From JANMZO01 sp963763135 (lineage in GTDB: Bacteria; Actinomycetota; Acidimicrobiia; Acidimicrobiales; JANYDT01), in contig CAVXNJ010000009.1 in assembly GCA_963763135.1 (NCBI GenBank), forward strand, positions 496,001 to 560,000: 64,000 nucleotides of DNA. The letters are read 5' to 3'. The position numbers were made by a program, and so were the translations under genes. The notes beneath the pieces are model-generated. The model had not been told where the DNA came from and made no database searches. It saw nothing but the letters and a program-made list of their open reading frames with translations. Numbering within the stretch: the stretch's first letter is position 1; each line of letters begins with the position of its first letter. Shown here piece by piece: positions 51,814 through 60,465 of this stretch.

Positions 51814-52356
51814 TCAGAGGGCCTGCAAGAACCGGACGGCAGCATCGACGAACTCGAAACGCCAGATGTTGACCGGGTCGACGATGCCGTTCTCATCCGG
51901 TGCCATGTCTGACTCGCGCGCCGTCCGTTGGTTTTCAAACTCAGCCAGTTGACGTTGGATGAGTACGGACCGGTCGAGACCCATGGAGTCCGAGATGACG
52001 ATCTTCAGAAGAAGTTCGCCCCGCACGTCGCGCGGGTGACCCACGGGCTTCGCCAGCCAGCTCTTGAGGGCAGCACGGCCCTTCGGGGTAAGCGCCAGCA
52101 GCGTTCGGTTCGGCCCGGCGGTGCCGGGCTCCTCGCCGGCCGGCCGGATCATGCCCATTTCCGTCAAGGTGCTGAGAGCCCGGTACGTGAGGGGTCGCGA
52201 CAGCGTCCAAACGCGGCCGATGTCGCCATCGACGCTCATCCGCTTTGTGACGGCAAAACCGTGGAGTTTGCCCGCCCCGAACGTTCCGAGGCACGCCCAC
52301 TCACCCAAAAGGAGTCCCGGTTGACGTAATCGCACCATCGCCTCTGAGTCTGTCAC
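51814..52356 (-). CDS. PadR-family transcriptional regulator
   Basis: 180 residues. The winged-helix region LGEWACLGTFGAGKLHGFAV, with TLSRPLTYRALSTLTEMGMI and LTPKGRAALKSWL, is a PadR-type domain (RPLTYRAL replaces the usual YxxL-rich helix), followed by a helical dimerisation part. It starts with an N-terminal segment of about 15 residues. PadR proteins are usually local repressors of detoxification genes. The nearest candidates are xdhC (convergent) and the YcnI-like gene directly upstream. Confidence 0.8.
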   Translation of the reverse strand: MTDSEAMVRLRQPGLLLGEWACLGTFGAGKLHGFAVTKRMSVDGDIGRVWTLSRPLTYRALSTLTEMGMIRPAGEEPGTAGPNRTLLALTPKGRAALKSWLAKPVGHPRDVRGELLLKIVISDSMGLDRSVLIQRQLAEFENQRTARESDMAPDENGIVDPVNIWRFEFVDAAVRFLQAL

Positions 52357-52418
52357 GAACTGTTGCCGTGACCGGGTTTCGGCCGTTCGGCCAGCTCGCC
52401 TCGACGCAGTCGAATCAG

Positions 52419-53213
52419 CTATTTCCGGCGGCGTGAGAGTACGAAGGCCCCACCGCCCACAACCACCAGGCCGCCGACGATCCCGGCGATGAGGCCTCCG
52501 TTTCCTCCGCCGTCGGAGTCGTCGGAAGCTGCGGTTGTGGAATCCACACTGGCAACGGTCGTGTCGACCGCAGCGCTTTCGGCCGCCGCGGATGTTTCAG
52601 CACCGATGGTGGTCTCGACCGAAGCGCTGGAAGTGGTTTCGACCGCGGTGGTTGTCTCGGTTGATGCCGCCGAATCTGTGGATGCAGCGCTGCTTTCCAC
52701 TGTGACCTCGTCGCCTCCACCTTCCTCTGCCGGGGGCAGCTGCCCTGCGGTTGGAACGCCATCGGTGACAACGACGGTTGGTGCGACAAATTCGGGTTCT
52801 GGCGATCCTTCCACTGGGATTTCAATCCACGAGATCTTGCCGACTTCGCAGGTTTCGACTGTCGGGAAGTGGAGCGTTCCGGCGGCGTTCGGGAAGGTGA
52901 AACTCACGGTGAAATCAGTTTCTTCGTGCGCAGGTTGGGGGCCACCGACGAACGTCACGACGTTACCTGCCGTCGAGCCCGTCCAGCCAGCCTTGTCGCC
53001 GGGCTTCGCGTTCGTGACGCCGTCGGGAACCTGGATCTCCAGCTTTGTCGTCGGCGATTCACCACAACCGTGTTCCAGCGTGAACGTGATCTCGGCGGTC
53101 GTGCCCTTCTGAACCGAGTTGGGAGCGGGTTCTACGTGTGCGCCGGCGGACCCCGTCATCCAGGCCAGTGTCAGGCCGGTGGCGGCGATCGTGACCATGC
53201 ATTTCCGAAACAT
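52419..53213 (-). CDS. YcnI/DUF1775 surface protein with a C-terminal anchor
   Basis: 264 residues from ATG 53213 (GGGAG upstream). The signal peptide ends in GSAGA, leaving a mature N-terminus HVEPAPNSVQKG. The YcnI-like (DUF1775) domain runs to about 155 (TFTLEHGCGES, KPGDKAGWTG, ETDFTVSFTFPN, CEVGKISWIEIP). A Ser/Thr/Ala/Glu-rich spacer (about 160-230) and a C-terminal helix with LSRRRK tail resemble a wall or membrane anchor without LPxTG. In YcnI the N-terminal His binds Cu(II) with a Trp nearby; both appear here. It may bind copper at the surface. No CopCD partner is adjacent. Confidence 0.85.
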   Translation of the reverse strand: MFRKCMVTIAATGLTLAWMTGSAGAHVEPAPNSVQKGTTAEITFTLEHGCGESPTTKLEIQVPDGVTNAKPGDKAGWTGSTAGNVVTFVGGPQPAHEETDFTVSFTFPNAAGTLHFPTVETCEVGKISWIEIPVEGSPEPEFVAPTVVVTDGVPTAGQLPPAEEGGGDEVTVESSAASTDSAASTETTTAVETTSSASVETTIGAETSAAAESAAVDTTVASVDSTTAASDDSDGGGNGGLIAGIVGGLVVVGGGAFVLSRRRK

Positions 53214-53255
53214 GTTTCTCCCAGGTACTTGTTTGAGCGACCCACACCGATTGTC

Positions 53256-53279
53256 GTGGTTGACAAAGTGGTTGACAAA
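53256..53279. repeat. 12-bp tandem repeat upstream of the YcnI-like gene
   Basis: GTGGTTGACAAA occurs twice in tandem, 43-66 bp before the YcnI start. Each copy holds TTGACA on the plus strand. It could be a pair of regulator sites for YcnI, or -35-like elements. I cannot match it to a known consensus. Confidence 0.5.
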
Positions 53280-53500
53280 GTCTCCCCGAAGGGAGCCATC
53301 ACTAAGGAGACCGTCCGAATCGGCAAAAAGTTCCCCGGCACCGAGGAATTTTCTGAAGCATGCAGTGTCGGCGGCAGAGGTGCGCTTGGGATGGAAGCAC
53401 ACCATCGTCGGGAGGATGTTCGGTCCGAAGATCAAATCTTCGGGTCGACCACTGACGAAAGCCTCTAGCTGAAGTACGACTTCGATGGCACTCTTCCGCG

Positions 53501-54001
53501 GTGGGTATCGGAAATACTCTCGTTTCAGTCATCTTGAGATCTCCGGTACACCGTCTCCTATCCGGGTCGACGGGGCTCGTGCGTTACGTCGGTCGGATGA
53601 CGCAGCGCACGATCACCACACCCACGCAATACGTGCGAAGCGGCGATGAACTGCTCATTCTTGTGGCACGGCCGGAGACGAAGACCTGGTGGCGCAACTT
53701 TCAGTCGGATCACGCGCTCGACGTGTTGATCGAAGGTCAGTGGATGCCGTTGATCGGTCGCGTGGTCGACGGATCGACTCAACCGGATCGGGTCGGCCCG
53801 CTCCTCGACCTTTATGTGGAACGGTTTCCGAAAGCGCTGCATGCCATGTCGGGAAACTCACGCGAGGAGCGCATTCGGAACGTGGTCTTTGTTTGGTGCC
53901 AACCACGATTGGCCCGAGTAGAACCCGCACATGGGTTTCACCTTCCTCATCCACACCTGCCGCATATCGAAGTCAAGCCGCTCGACGTAGACCCGGTGTA
54001 G
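53501..54001 (+). CDS. Deazaflavin-dependent (Ddn-like) oxidoreductase
   Basis: 166 residues from GTG 53501. The split-barrel flavin/deazaflavin-binding pattern TTPTQYVRSGDELLILVARP and the segment ETKTWWRNFQSD match the F420-dependent quinone reductase/nitroreductase (Ddn) family. The usual GRKSG turn before the first strand is replaced by GRMTQR, which could alter F420 binding. A His/Pro-rich C-terminus (HLPHPHLPHIEVKP) is not in the family core. No clear ribosome site precedes the start. It lies before the iron operon, but a link is not established. Confidence 0.75.
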   Translation: MGIGNTLVSVILRSPVHRLLSGSTGLVRYVGRMTQRTITTPTQYVRSGDELLILVARPETKTWWRNFQSDHALDVLIEGQWMPLIGRVVDGSTQPDRVGPLLDLYVERFPKALHAMSGNSREERIRNVVFVWCQPRLARVEPAHGFHLPHPHLPHIEVKPLDVDPV

Positions 54002-54145
54002 GTATGGGGGGGGGAAGTGCGGTAGCGAGGGTGCGGATGAACCGTCGCGCTTGCTGTCTATTGTGTTGGAGGCCTCCAAGTCGGTGATTCGACGGGGAGC
54101 GCTGGAAGAGGTGACCACCCCCGGGTCGCCGCGTGAAAGGAAGAG

Positions 54146-55081
54146 ATGTTCCACGACGACCGAGCAAGTACGCGCGCTTATCGAATTGTTTCGATGGTGG
54201 TGGCCGCGGTGTTTGCTGCGGGTTCCCTGGCCGCCTGTACCAGCGACAAGGCGGATTCGACGCAAGTCCCCACCTCCGACACCGCGTCGACGGCCAGCGC
54301 CGGATCCGCAGCGGAAACAACGGCTGTCGAATCCGCAGCAGCCGACTCTTCCGGAGGGGCGACCGAGACGACTATCGGTTCGATCATTCTTCCGAACGGC
54401 CCCGCCACGAAAGTTGTGGCTTCCACAACCTGGGTCGCGTCGATTGCCAAGTTGGCTGGAGCGACCGATATCAAGGTAATCGTGCCGAGCGATGTTGCGT
54501 CGCCGGCCGATTACGAACCAACGGCGGCCGATCTGGAGAAGCTGAAAGGTGCCGAGTGGGTGATCTTCGAGGGCACGGAGAAAGTTGCGAAAGCCATGGC
54601 GGATTCCGCCAAAGTTCCGACTCGGATCGACGTTGTGTCGGTCCATCACGACCCAGCTACGTTGGCCGCCGAAGTAGGCGACTTCGGTGCCTTGCTGAGC
54701 ACGACGGATGCTGCCGCATCGAACCTGGCATCGTTCAACCAGGCCTACAAAGAGGTCGTCAGTGAACTCACGGGAAAACTCAGCAGCCTCTCGGCGCAGG
54801 TGATCGCGCAGGAATCGGTTTCTGATTGGGCGACGCTCGCCGGCTGGCCGGTGATGGAGACCTTCGGTCCGAAGCCACCTTCGGCCGCAGCCGTCGCCAA
54901 CCTCGCCGCACTCGGACCCACGGTCATTCTTGAAGACAGCCACCTACCCCTCGGCAAGCCGCTCGCTGACGCCTCGGGCGCCAAACTCATAAGCCTCGTG
55001 AACTACCCCGGAGACGATCTCGACATCATGTCGGTGGTGCGAAAGAACGCCGACACGATCGCTGCCGCCATGGCGGGGTAA
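54146..55081 (+). CDS. Substrate-binding lipoprotein of the ZnuA/TroA type
   Basis: 311 residues from ATG 54146 (AAAGGAAG upstream). Lipoprotein signal ending SLAAC (Cys near 32), a Ser/Thr/Ala-rich spacer (about 35-80), then a cluster-A-I binding fold: VVASTTWVASIAKLAG, ADYEPTAADLEKLKGAEWVI and the C-lobe PSAAAVANLAALGPTVILED. This arrangement is that of metal-binding ZnuA/TroA proteins, but most of the metal-binding His residues are not where expected; HHDP and DSHLPLG may be part of a site. With the second binding protein, permease and ATPase after it, it probably serves the same iron or heme importer. Confidence 0.8.
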   Translation: MFHDDRASTRAYRIVSMVVAAVFAAGSLAACTSDKADSTQVPTSDTASTASAGSAAETTAVESAAADSSGGATETTIGSIILPNGPATKVVASTTWVASIAKLAGATDIKVIVPSDVASPADYEPTAADLEKLKGAEWVIFEGTEKVAKAMADSAKVPTRIDVVSVHHDPATLAAEVGDFGALLSTTDAAASNLASFNQAYKEVVSELTGKLSSLSAQVIAQESVSDWATLAGWPVMETFGPKPPSAAAVANLAALGPTVILEDSHLPLGKPLADASGAKLISLVNYPGDDLDIMSVVRKNADTIAAAMAG

Positions 55082-55209
55082 CGCACAACGACCGACACAC
55101 CCGACGGTGGATCTGCTGTTGTTCTTTTCCGGCGGAACTTTCCTGCTTGCTGATCGGTCTACTCGCTGTCCGGCCAATCGGACAGTTCGAGTCAGGGTCC
55201 AAACAAGTC

Positions 55210-56571
55210 ATGATCGTCAACGTCCAGCCGCGCCGGGTGTCGCGGCTTCGTCTCCTCGTTATCGCCGCAGGTCTTGCTGCCCTGTCGTTCGCGTCCACTG
55301 AGGCATCCGCTGGGGTCGTTGCGACACCGATCGCGTCGATGGGCGCGCAAAGCCAGCCGGCCCCGCCCGTTGTTACCGGAACGGTTTCCGGAGGGAAGCT
55401 CACGCTGACCTGGGCCAAGGTCAGCGGAGCGAAGAAGTACCAGATACTCCGTGACGATCGGGTTGTGGCGACGGTGACCGGAACGAAGTGGACCGGCTCG
55501 ATTTCGTCGGCGGTCGCCCACTATCAAGTCCGCTCAATGTCAGCGCTCGGCACGATTTCGGTTCCGTCGGAAGCCCTCCGAGCGTCCAGTTCCGGGATCG
55601 AAACCGCCAAGGGAGTCACGACTACCGCCGCACCTGCTGCGGCTTCGGCTCCAACGACGACGACGCCGCTCAGCGGAGTTGACTCAGGAGCTTCGGTGCC
55701 GATCGAACCTCTCGGTCCTGCGGGAACCCCACTGCTTCCGGTCACCGTTAAAGACGCCCTCGGCAACGGGGTCACCATCACCAGTATCGACCGCATCGTC
55801 ACCCTTGGCGGCGATTCGGCGGAGATCGTGTACTCACTCGGCCTGAACGACAAGGTGGTCGGAAACGACCTGTCCAGTCTCTTTCCAGATGCTGTGGCGA
55901 AGAAGCCGAAAGTCGGCATCTTCAGCAACTTCAGTGCCGAAGGCGTGTTGAAACTTCAGCCCACCGTGGTCATTGCGCTCCCCAATTCCGGACCAGCGAC
56001 CGCGATGGCCGCGCTTCGGGCCGCAGGGATTCCGGTCTTCACACTCGTGCAGCCACAGACTCCCTCGGCCGCAACGATCAAGATCCGCACGCTTGCCGCA
56101 GCGTTGGGCGTCAAAGCAGCGGGTGACCGCTTGGCCGACTTTGTGCAGTCGCAGATGACCGAGGCCCGGGCCAAGGCGACTGCAGTTACCAAGGCGCCAA
56201 TCGTGGCGTACCTCACGTATCGCGGGAACAACCTTTTCTTGTTCGGGCGCGACTCCGATCCGTGCCATTTGATCGTTGAAGCGGGTGGGATCTGTGCCGG
56301 CACAACTGTTGGCATCCTCGACAACGCGTCGGTGGTGACCCCGGAGGTCCTGCTCAAGGCAAAACCCGACATCGTCATTGCCCCGACGGATGCTGTCGCC
56401 GCTGTCGGAGGGCTTGACCAGTTCAAAGCGCTCCCGGCAGTTGCGGTCACCCCTGCCACGAAGAGCGGAAACATCTACACCTTTGACGTCAACTTCTCCC
56501 AAGGCTACGGTCCGCGTACCGGCAAGGCTCTGCTGGAGTACAACCGGCTGATCGCTTCGTTGGCGAAGTGA
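55210..56571 (+). CDS. HmuT-like binding protein with an N-terminal fibronectin-type module
   Basis: 453 residues from ATG 55210. A signal peptide (about 1-34) is followed at about 50-125 by a fibronectin type III-like module (LTLTWAKVSGAKKYQIL, YQVRSMSALGTISVPS), a Thr/Ala linker, then the siderophore/heme-binding fold from residue 175 (ITSIDRIVTLGGDSAEIVYSL, PTVVIALPNSGPATAM, AYLTYRGNNLFLFG and the end NIYTFDVNFSQGYGPRTGKAL). The latter pattern resembles HmuT and BtuF-type proteins. An additional Cys pair (DPCHLIVEAGGICAG) is present. The FN3 module may reach through a thick envelope or bind another protein. The permease gene follows 60 bp later. Confidence 0.85.
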   Translation: MIVNVQPRRVSRLRLLVIAAGLAALSFASTEASAGVVATPIASMGAQSQPAPPVVTGTVSGGKLTLTWAKVSGAKKYQILRDDRVVATVTGTKWTGSISSAVAHYQVRSMSALGTISVPSEALRASSSGIETAKGVTTTAAPAAASAPTTTTPLSGVDSGASVPIEPLGPAGTPLLPVTVKDALGNGVTITSIDRIVTLGGDSAEIVYSLGLNDKVVGNDLSSLFPDAVAKKPKVGIFSNFSAEGVLKLQPTVVIALPNSGPATAMAALRAAGIPVFTLVQPQTPSAATIKIRTLAAALGVKAAGDRLADFVQSQMTEARAKATAVTKAPIVAYLTYRGNNLFLFGRDSDPCHLIVEAGGICAGTTVGILDNASVVTPEVLLKAKPDIVIAPTDAVAAVGGLDQFKALPAVAVTPATKSGNIYTFDVNFSQGYGPRTGKALLEYNRLIASLAK

Positions 56572-56631
56572 TTCGCTGCGAGCCGAGCGGCGCTCGAGTT
56601 GAAGCGTCGTTGTAATGAATCAAGCGTCGTC

Positions 56632-57682
56632 ATGAGTGGCCAAGCTCGCCGCGTTCGACGCCCTGGCCTGGCCATGGTGTTTCTCATCGCCCTGTTATTT
56701 CTCGTCTCGCTAGCGAGCCTCGGGATGGGCGCCGTCACGATTCCGTTTGGCGAAGCCCTGGCGATCGCCTGGCGGAACGTGATCGGCCGCTCCAACGACG
56801 CCCACGCCATCGACTATGTCGTGACCGTTGAGCAGCTACGTCTTCCTCGCACCGCCATGGCCGTGCTTGTCGGAATGGGGCTGGCGACGGCTGGTGCTGC
56901 GTTGCAGGGGATCTTCCGTAACCCGTTGGCGGATCCCGGACTCATCGGCGTGTCATCGGGAGCGGCCTTGGGCGGGGTGGCCTCGATCGTGATCGGATTC
57001 AATTCCCTGGGAAGGTTCTCCCTGCCGGCTTCGGCATTCCTAGGCGCGTCTTACGGTCACGATTGTGGTGTATCTGAGCGCCCGCCGTGACGGCCGGACT
57101 GAGATCGTGACACTGCTGCTCACCGGCATAGCGGTGAATGCCATGACGGCAGCCGCGATCGGCTATTTCATCTTCCGGGCCGACGACCAGCAGTTGCGCG
57201 GGATCACATTCTGGCAATTGGGTTCGGTGGCTTCGGCCGCCTGGCCGACGATCGGTGCAGCGCTGCCGTTTCTGGTCATCGGCATGGTCGGGTTGCTCGC
57301 GAACGCACGTCCGCTCAACTTGCTCGCGTTGGGCGAGCGCGAGGCAACGCACTTGGGGCTGAACACCGAACGCACTCGCGTGATCGTGATCGGCTGCGCA
57401 GCTCTGGTGGTTGGAGCGTCTGTCGCCTCCGTGGGGGCCGTTGCGTTTGTCGGACTGGTCGTGCCGCATCTCCTTCGCCTGGTCACCGGCCCCGACCATC
57501 GGGTGCTCCTGCCCGCTGCGGCGCTCGGCGGGGGAATACTCCTTGCCGCAGCAGACATATGTGCACGCACTATCGCCATCCCCCGCGAGGTGCCGATCGG
57601 TGTGGTCACTGCGATGGTAGGCGGGGCGTTCTTCTTCTATCTCCTCCGCAAAGTACGCCGCGCCCAGGGTGGATGGGGATGA
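56632..57682 (+). pseudogene. FecCD-family iron/heme permease, broken by a frameshift
   Basis: From ATG 56632 the first frame gives a FecCD permease N-terminus (EQLRLPRTAMAVLVGMGLA, GAALQGIFRNPLADPGLIG) but fails after FLGA near 57047 and stops at 57090. The next frame carries on without loss: LTVTIVVYLSARRDG, GITFWQLGS, LALGEREATHLGLN, AFVGLVVPHLLR and REVPIGVVTAMVGG. Removing one T in GCGTCTTACG restores a single permease of about 350 residues. The 3' end overlaps the ATPase start by 4 bp. As with the ligase at 17850-19404, it may be a recent mutation or a base-calling error. An intact protein would be the channel of the iron/heme importer. Confidence 0.87.
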
Positions 57683-58485
57683 GCGGGGCTTCGTTGATCG
57701 CCAAAGACGTAACTGTCCGCGCTGGGGACCGAGCGATCCTCGACCGTGTTTCGATCACCGTGAACGCCGGCGAGTTCGTGGTGGTCGTTGGGCCGAATGG
57801 CGCCGGTAAGAGCACTCTACTTCGGGTGTTGGCCGGGGAGGCCAAGCCAACCCGCGGCGCGGTACAGCTCGATGGTCGGGCGATCGCCGACATTCCGACG
57901 CGGGAGTTGGGCCGTATTCGTGCAGTCCTGCCCCAGCAGAGTCGGATCGAGTTTGCGTTCTCCGTTCGCGATGTGGTGGCCATGGGACGCGCCCCGTGGC
58001 GTGGTCGACCGGAACAGGACAACGACATGGCGAGCATCGAAGCCGCTCTCGCAGCAGCTGACATCACACAGCTGGCGGATCGCGATGTAACGACACTCTC
58101 AGGAGGAGAAGCCGGCCGGGTAACTCTCGCCCGGGTCCTCGCCCAGGACACGCCGTTGATCATGCTCGACGAACCGACCGCCGCGCTCGACATCGCCCAC
58201 CAGGAGACTGTCCTCCGGCACGCCCGATCCCTCGCTGATCGGGGAGTGGGCGTACTGGCCATCCTGCACGATCTCAACGCGGCGGCCCGATTCGCAGATC
58301 GGGTGATGGTGTTACACGACGGAATCGTCAGCGCCGATGGTCCTCCCGGTGACGTGCTCACGCCAGCACTGCTGTCGAAGGTCTACGGCCACGAGATCGA
58401 AGTGCATCGGATTCTCGGACGACGTTCGCCGGTCGTATTGCCCGCCGAAACAAACCCCATATCTATTCCATACATCACCGCATAG
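57679..58485 (+). CDS. hmuV: HmuV-type ABC transporter ATP-binding protein
   Basis: 268 residues from ATG 57679, which overlaps the permease stop (ATGA); ATG 57673 is an alternative. Walker A is GPNGAGKST, RAVLPQQSRIEFAFSVRDVVAMG is typical of heme/siderophore importers, the signature is LSGGEAGRVTLARVL, Walker B is LIMLDEPTAALD and the H-loop LHDLNAAARFAD. HmuV drives import of heme or Fe-siderophore with the FecCD permease. Its last 25 residues are longer than needed for the core. Next come a PPOX and a FhuF-like gene, forming a coherent iron operon. Confidence 0.87.
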   Translation: MSGASLIAKDVTVRAGDRAILDRVSITVNAGEFVVVVGPNGAGKSTLLRVLAGEAKPTRGAVQLDGRAIADIPTRELGRIRAVLPQQSRIEFAFSVRDVVAMGRAPWRGRPEQDNDMASIEAALAAADITQLADRDVTTLSGGEAGRVTLARVLAQDTPLIMLDEPTAALDIAHQETVLRHARSLADRGVGVLAILHDLNAAARFADRVMVLHDGIVSADGPPGDVLTPALLSKVYGHEIEVHRILGRRSPVVLPAETNPISIPYITA

Positions 58486-58508
58486 ACGAACCAAAGGACA
58501 CCACCACC

Positions 58509-58946
58509 ATGGCATTTCCTCCCGAAGAACTCAGCTCTGAGGCGATCGAGTTTCTCAACGCACCACGTTGCATCGGAACACTCGGCACAGTCGATGCGAA
58601 GGGCCGCCCGCACGCCGCATCCGTTGGCTACACCTACGACCACGAGGCCCGACTGGTCCGGATCGTGACCATGCCCGGGTCCCAGAAGGTCCGAAACATC
58701 GAGCGGACCGGATACGCCAATCTCAATCAGATCACCGGGATGATGTGGCTGCAGGTGCAAGGCCCAACGGCCGTGAAGAGCGATCCCGAGTCTCTAGCTG
58801 CGGCGTATGAAGCGTTCGCGGCGCGTTACGGTCGCCACCATGAAGGCGACGTGTTGATCGCGGTTGAACTGAGGGTGGAACGCTGCCTCGGGCCGCACAA
58901 CGGATGGGGCCGGATCGGCTTTTTGCCGACCGCACCGCACAGCTGA
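58509..58946 (+). CDS. PPOX-class F420/flavin split-barrel protein
   Basis: 145 residues. A split-barrel fold of the pyridoxamine-phosphate-oxidase class: AIEFLNAPRCIGTLGTVDAKG, RPHAASVGYTYDHEARLVRI and GSQKVRNIERTGYANL (cofactor contacts). In actinobacteria such small proteins often use F420. Here, in an iron/heme uptake operon, it could release iron from heme or a siderophore, as the HugZ group does, but it lacks HugZ's extra domain. AAAGGA lies 10 bases before its ATG. Function is inferred from context. Confidence 0.78.
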   Translation: MAFPPEELSSEAIEFLNAPRCIGTLGTVDAKGRPHAASVGYTYDHEARLVRIVTMPGSQKVRNIERTGYANLNQITGMMWLQVQGPTAVKSDPESLAAAYEAFAARYGRHHEGDVLIAVELRVERCLGPHNGWGRIGFLPTAPHS

Positions 58947-58954
58947 GACGATCG

Positions 58955-59803
58955 ATGAACCGCGAGCTGATTCCCCAAATTCCGGGAGCCGGACCCGGAG
59001 CGATCCAGGCTGTCGCCGACTGCATGAGCTCGATGACGCCACGGTTTCATCTGCAGACACAGCGCCGACCGGACGTGATCTCCTGGCCCGATCTCCTCAA
59101 TCCAGAAGTAGTAAGTGTGCAGATCGATATGCACGCGGTGTCGCGGAACATCACCGACCGACAGGTAGCGGCCTCGCTGTTCGTCCAGGGGATTGCCACA
59201 CACGTGATCAGCACGACTCTGGCGGCCGAGCTGGTGCTGGGCATTCCGCTGCGACCCCGTAGCGATCAGTTCTGGATTCTGCCGGGTGTCCCCCACATGG
59301 TGTGGGGTGTCGACGCGGATCACACCGAGGTCGACCTGACCGCAGTCGAACAGTCACTTGATCGGCGCGTCGCCGACTGGATCTCGTACTGGCCATCGGG
59401 ACACTTCCGTGACCTGATCGACTCGGTCAAACAGACGGTGCGGGTGGGCCGACGGATGCTGGAGGGAAACGTCGCCTCAGCCATTGGCAACGCCCTCGTC
59501 TTTCTTGATTGGTGGGAGCGGACGGACCATGTAGTCACGGTCGCCGAGGCGGTGATCGCCCATCCGTCAGTCGCCGAACACGCGTCACTGACCGACCTCA
59601 CGGTGAAGGGCCGCACGGGTTTGCGCAGCAACCGATCGAGTTGCTGCCTACTGCTGCGTGTCGAAGGTTCGCACGCGTGCCCAACGTGTCCGGTGGTCAG
59701 CGATGCCGAACGCATTGCGACCACTTCGATGCACGTCGGACACCTACTGGCGGTGCGTCCGCTTTATATATCCGAGCCGAGCACCGATTCGGATCGCCAG
59801 TAA
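58955..59803 (+). CDS. FhuF-like [2Fe-2S] ferric-siderophore reductase
   Basis: 282 residues from ATG 58955. The long N-terminal part is not strongly conserved, but residues about 225-250 contain RSNRSSCCLLLRVEG, then CPTCP: the C-C-x10-C-x2-C ligand pattern for the [2Fe-2S] cluster of FhuF. FhuF-type proteins reduce Fe(III) in siderophores in the cytoplasm to release iron. It lies last in the iron operon, starting 8 bp after the PPOX stop. A final 30-residue tail without known features follows the cluster. Confidence 0.83.
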   Translation: MNRELIPQIPGAGPGAIQAVADCMSSMTPRFHLQTQRRPDVISWPDLLNPEVVSVQIDMHAVSRNITDRQVAASLFVQGIATHVISTTLAAELVLGIPLRPRSDQFWILPGVPHMVWGVDADHTEVDLTAVEQSLDRRVADWISYWPSGHFRDLIDSVKQTVRVGRRMLEGNVASAIGNALVFLDWWERTDHVVTVAEAVIAHPSVAEHASLTDLTVKGRTGLRSNRSSCCLLLRVEGSHACPTCPVVSDAERIATTSMHVGHLLAVRPLYISEPSTDSDRQ

Positions 59804-59884
59804 GTCCCCCAGAGAGGTTGGGGCGAAGACGACCTGACGTTTCAATCGTTGCTGGTGCGTGTCGCCGACCTGCGTTGGCCACAC

Positions 59885-60346
59885 CTACTGTGCGACGGGC
59901 TTCCCTGCCGCGGTCCACGCGGTGATCCCGCCATCGAGATCAGCGACGTCCGAGAATCCGAGTTCCGCCATCAAGGTTCGGGCTTGGCCGCTGCGGTTTC
60001 CGGAATGGCAGTAGATCAGGTAGTGGCCGTTGCGATCCAGCGCCTCAAGCTTGGTTCGAAAGTCGGTAGCGTAGAAGTCGATCTCGCTGGCGTTCGCGAT
60101 ATGGCCCTGCGCGAACTCGTCGGCGGTCCGAACGTCGATGATGGAGACCGTCGGATCGGCGGCGAGCGCCTGCGCTTCCTCGGCTGACACGAGTCGAACG
60201 CCATTGTTTGCGATACTCGCGGCGGCGGTTGAGTCAGCGGTGGCGGCAGCATCCGTGGATGTGCCATCCGAGTCCGACGAGCAGCCGGTCAACGCAACCG
60301 GCGAGAACGACAGAGCTAGGCAAAGGGCAACGTATGAGATCTTCAT
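59885..60346 (-). CDS. Rhodanese-domain lipoprotein
   Basis: 153 residues. The signal peptide MKISYVALCLALSFSPVALT ends with a GCSS lipobox (Cys22), then a Ser/Thr/Ala linker, then a single rhodanese domain (about 50-150): SIIDVRTADEFAQGHIANA and the catalytic Cys in YCHSGNRSGQA. Located outside the membrane, it might transfer sulfur or act in redox control of exported proteins; a signal role is also possible, since single-domain lipoprotein rhodaneses are poorly studied. It converges with the FhuF gene and is divergent from the ICMT-like gene. Confidence 0.88.
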   Translation of the reverse strand: MKISYVALCLALSFSPVALTGCSSDSDGTSTDAAATADSTAAASIANNGVRLVSAEEAQALAADPTVSIIDVRTADEFAQGHIANASEIDFYATDFRTKLEALDRNGHYLIYCHSGNRSGQARTLMAELGFSDVADLDGGITAWTAAGKPVAQ

Positions 60347-60394
60347 GGGGTTTCTCTTCTGGGTTCAGGTTCTCATCGAATACAGTGAAGCATG

Positions 60395-60406
60395 ATGTCC
60401 GGACAT
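60395..60406. promoter_or_regulatory. 12-bp palindrome between divergent genes
   Basis: ATGTCCGGACAT is a perfect palindrome in the 119-bp gap between the rhodanese and ICMT-like genes, 49 bp from the rhodanese start. It may be a regulator site. No regulator gene adjoins it. Confidence 0.35.
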
Positions 60407-60465
60407 TATACGCAGGCGAATGAGTGTGGCACGCTGAGGCATATCCGTCGCGGGGGTGGCGGCCG

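Noticed and set aside
54006..54014. Run of nine G as a phase-variation tract
   Set aside because: It lies in a gap between genes, over 130 bp before the next start, and cannot change a reading frame. It may be only a sequencing-prone spot.
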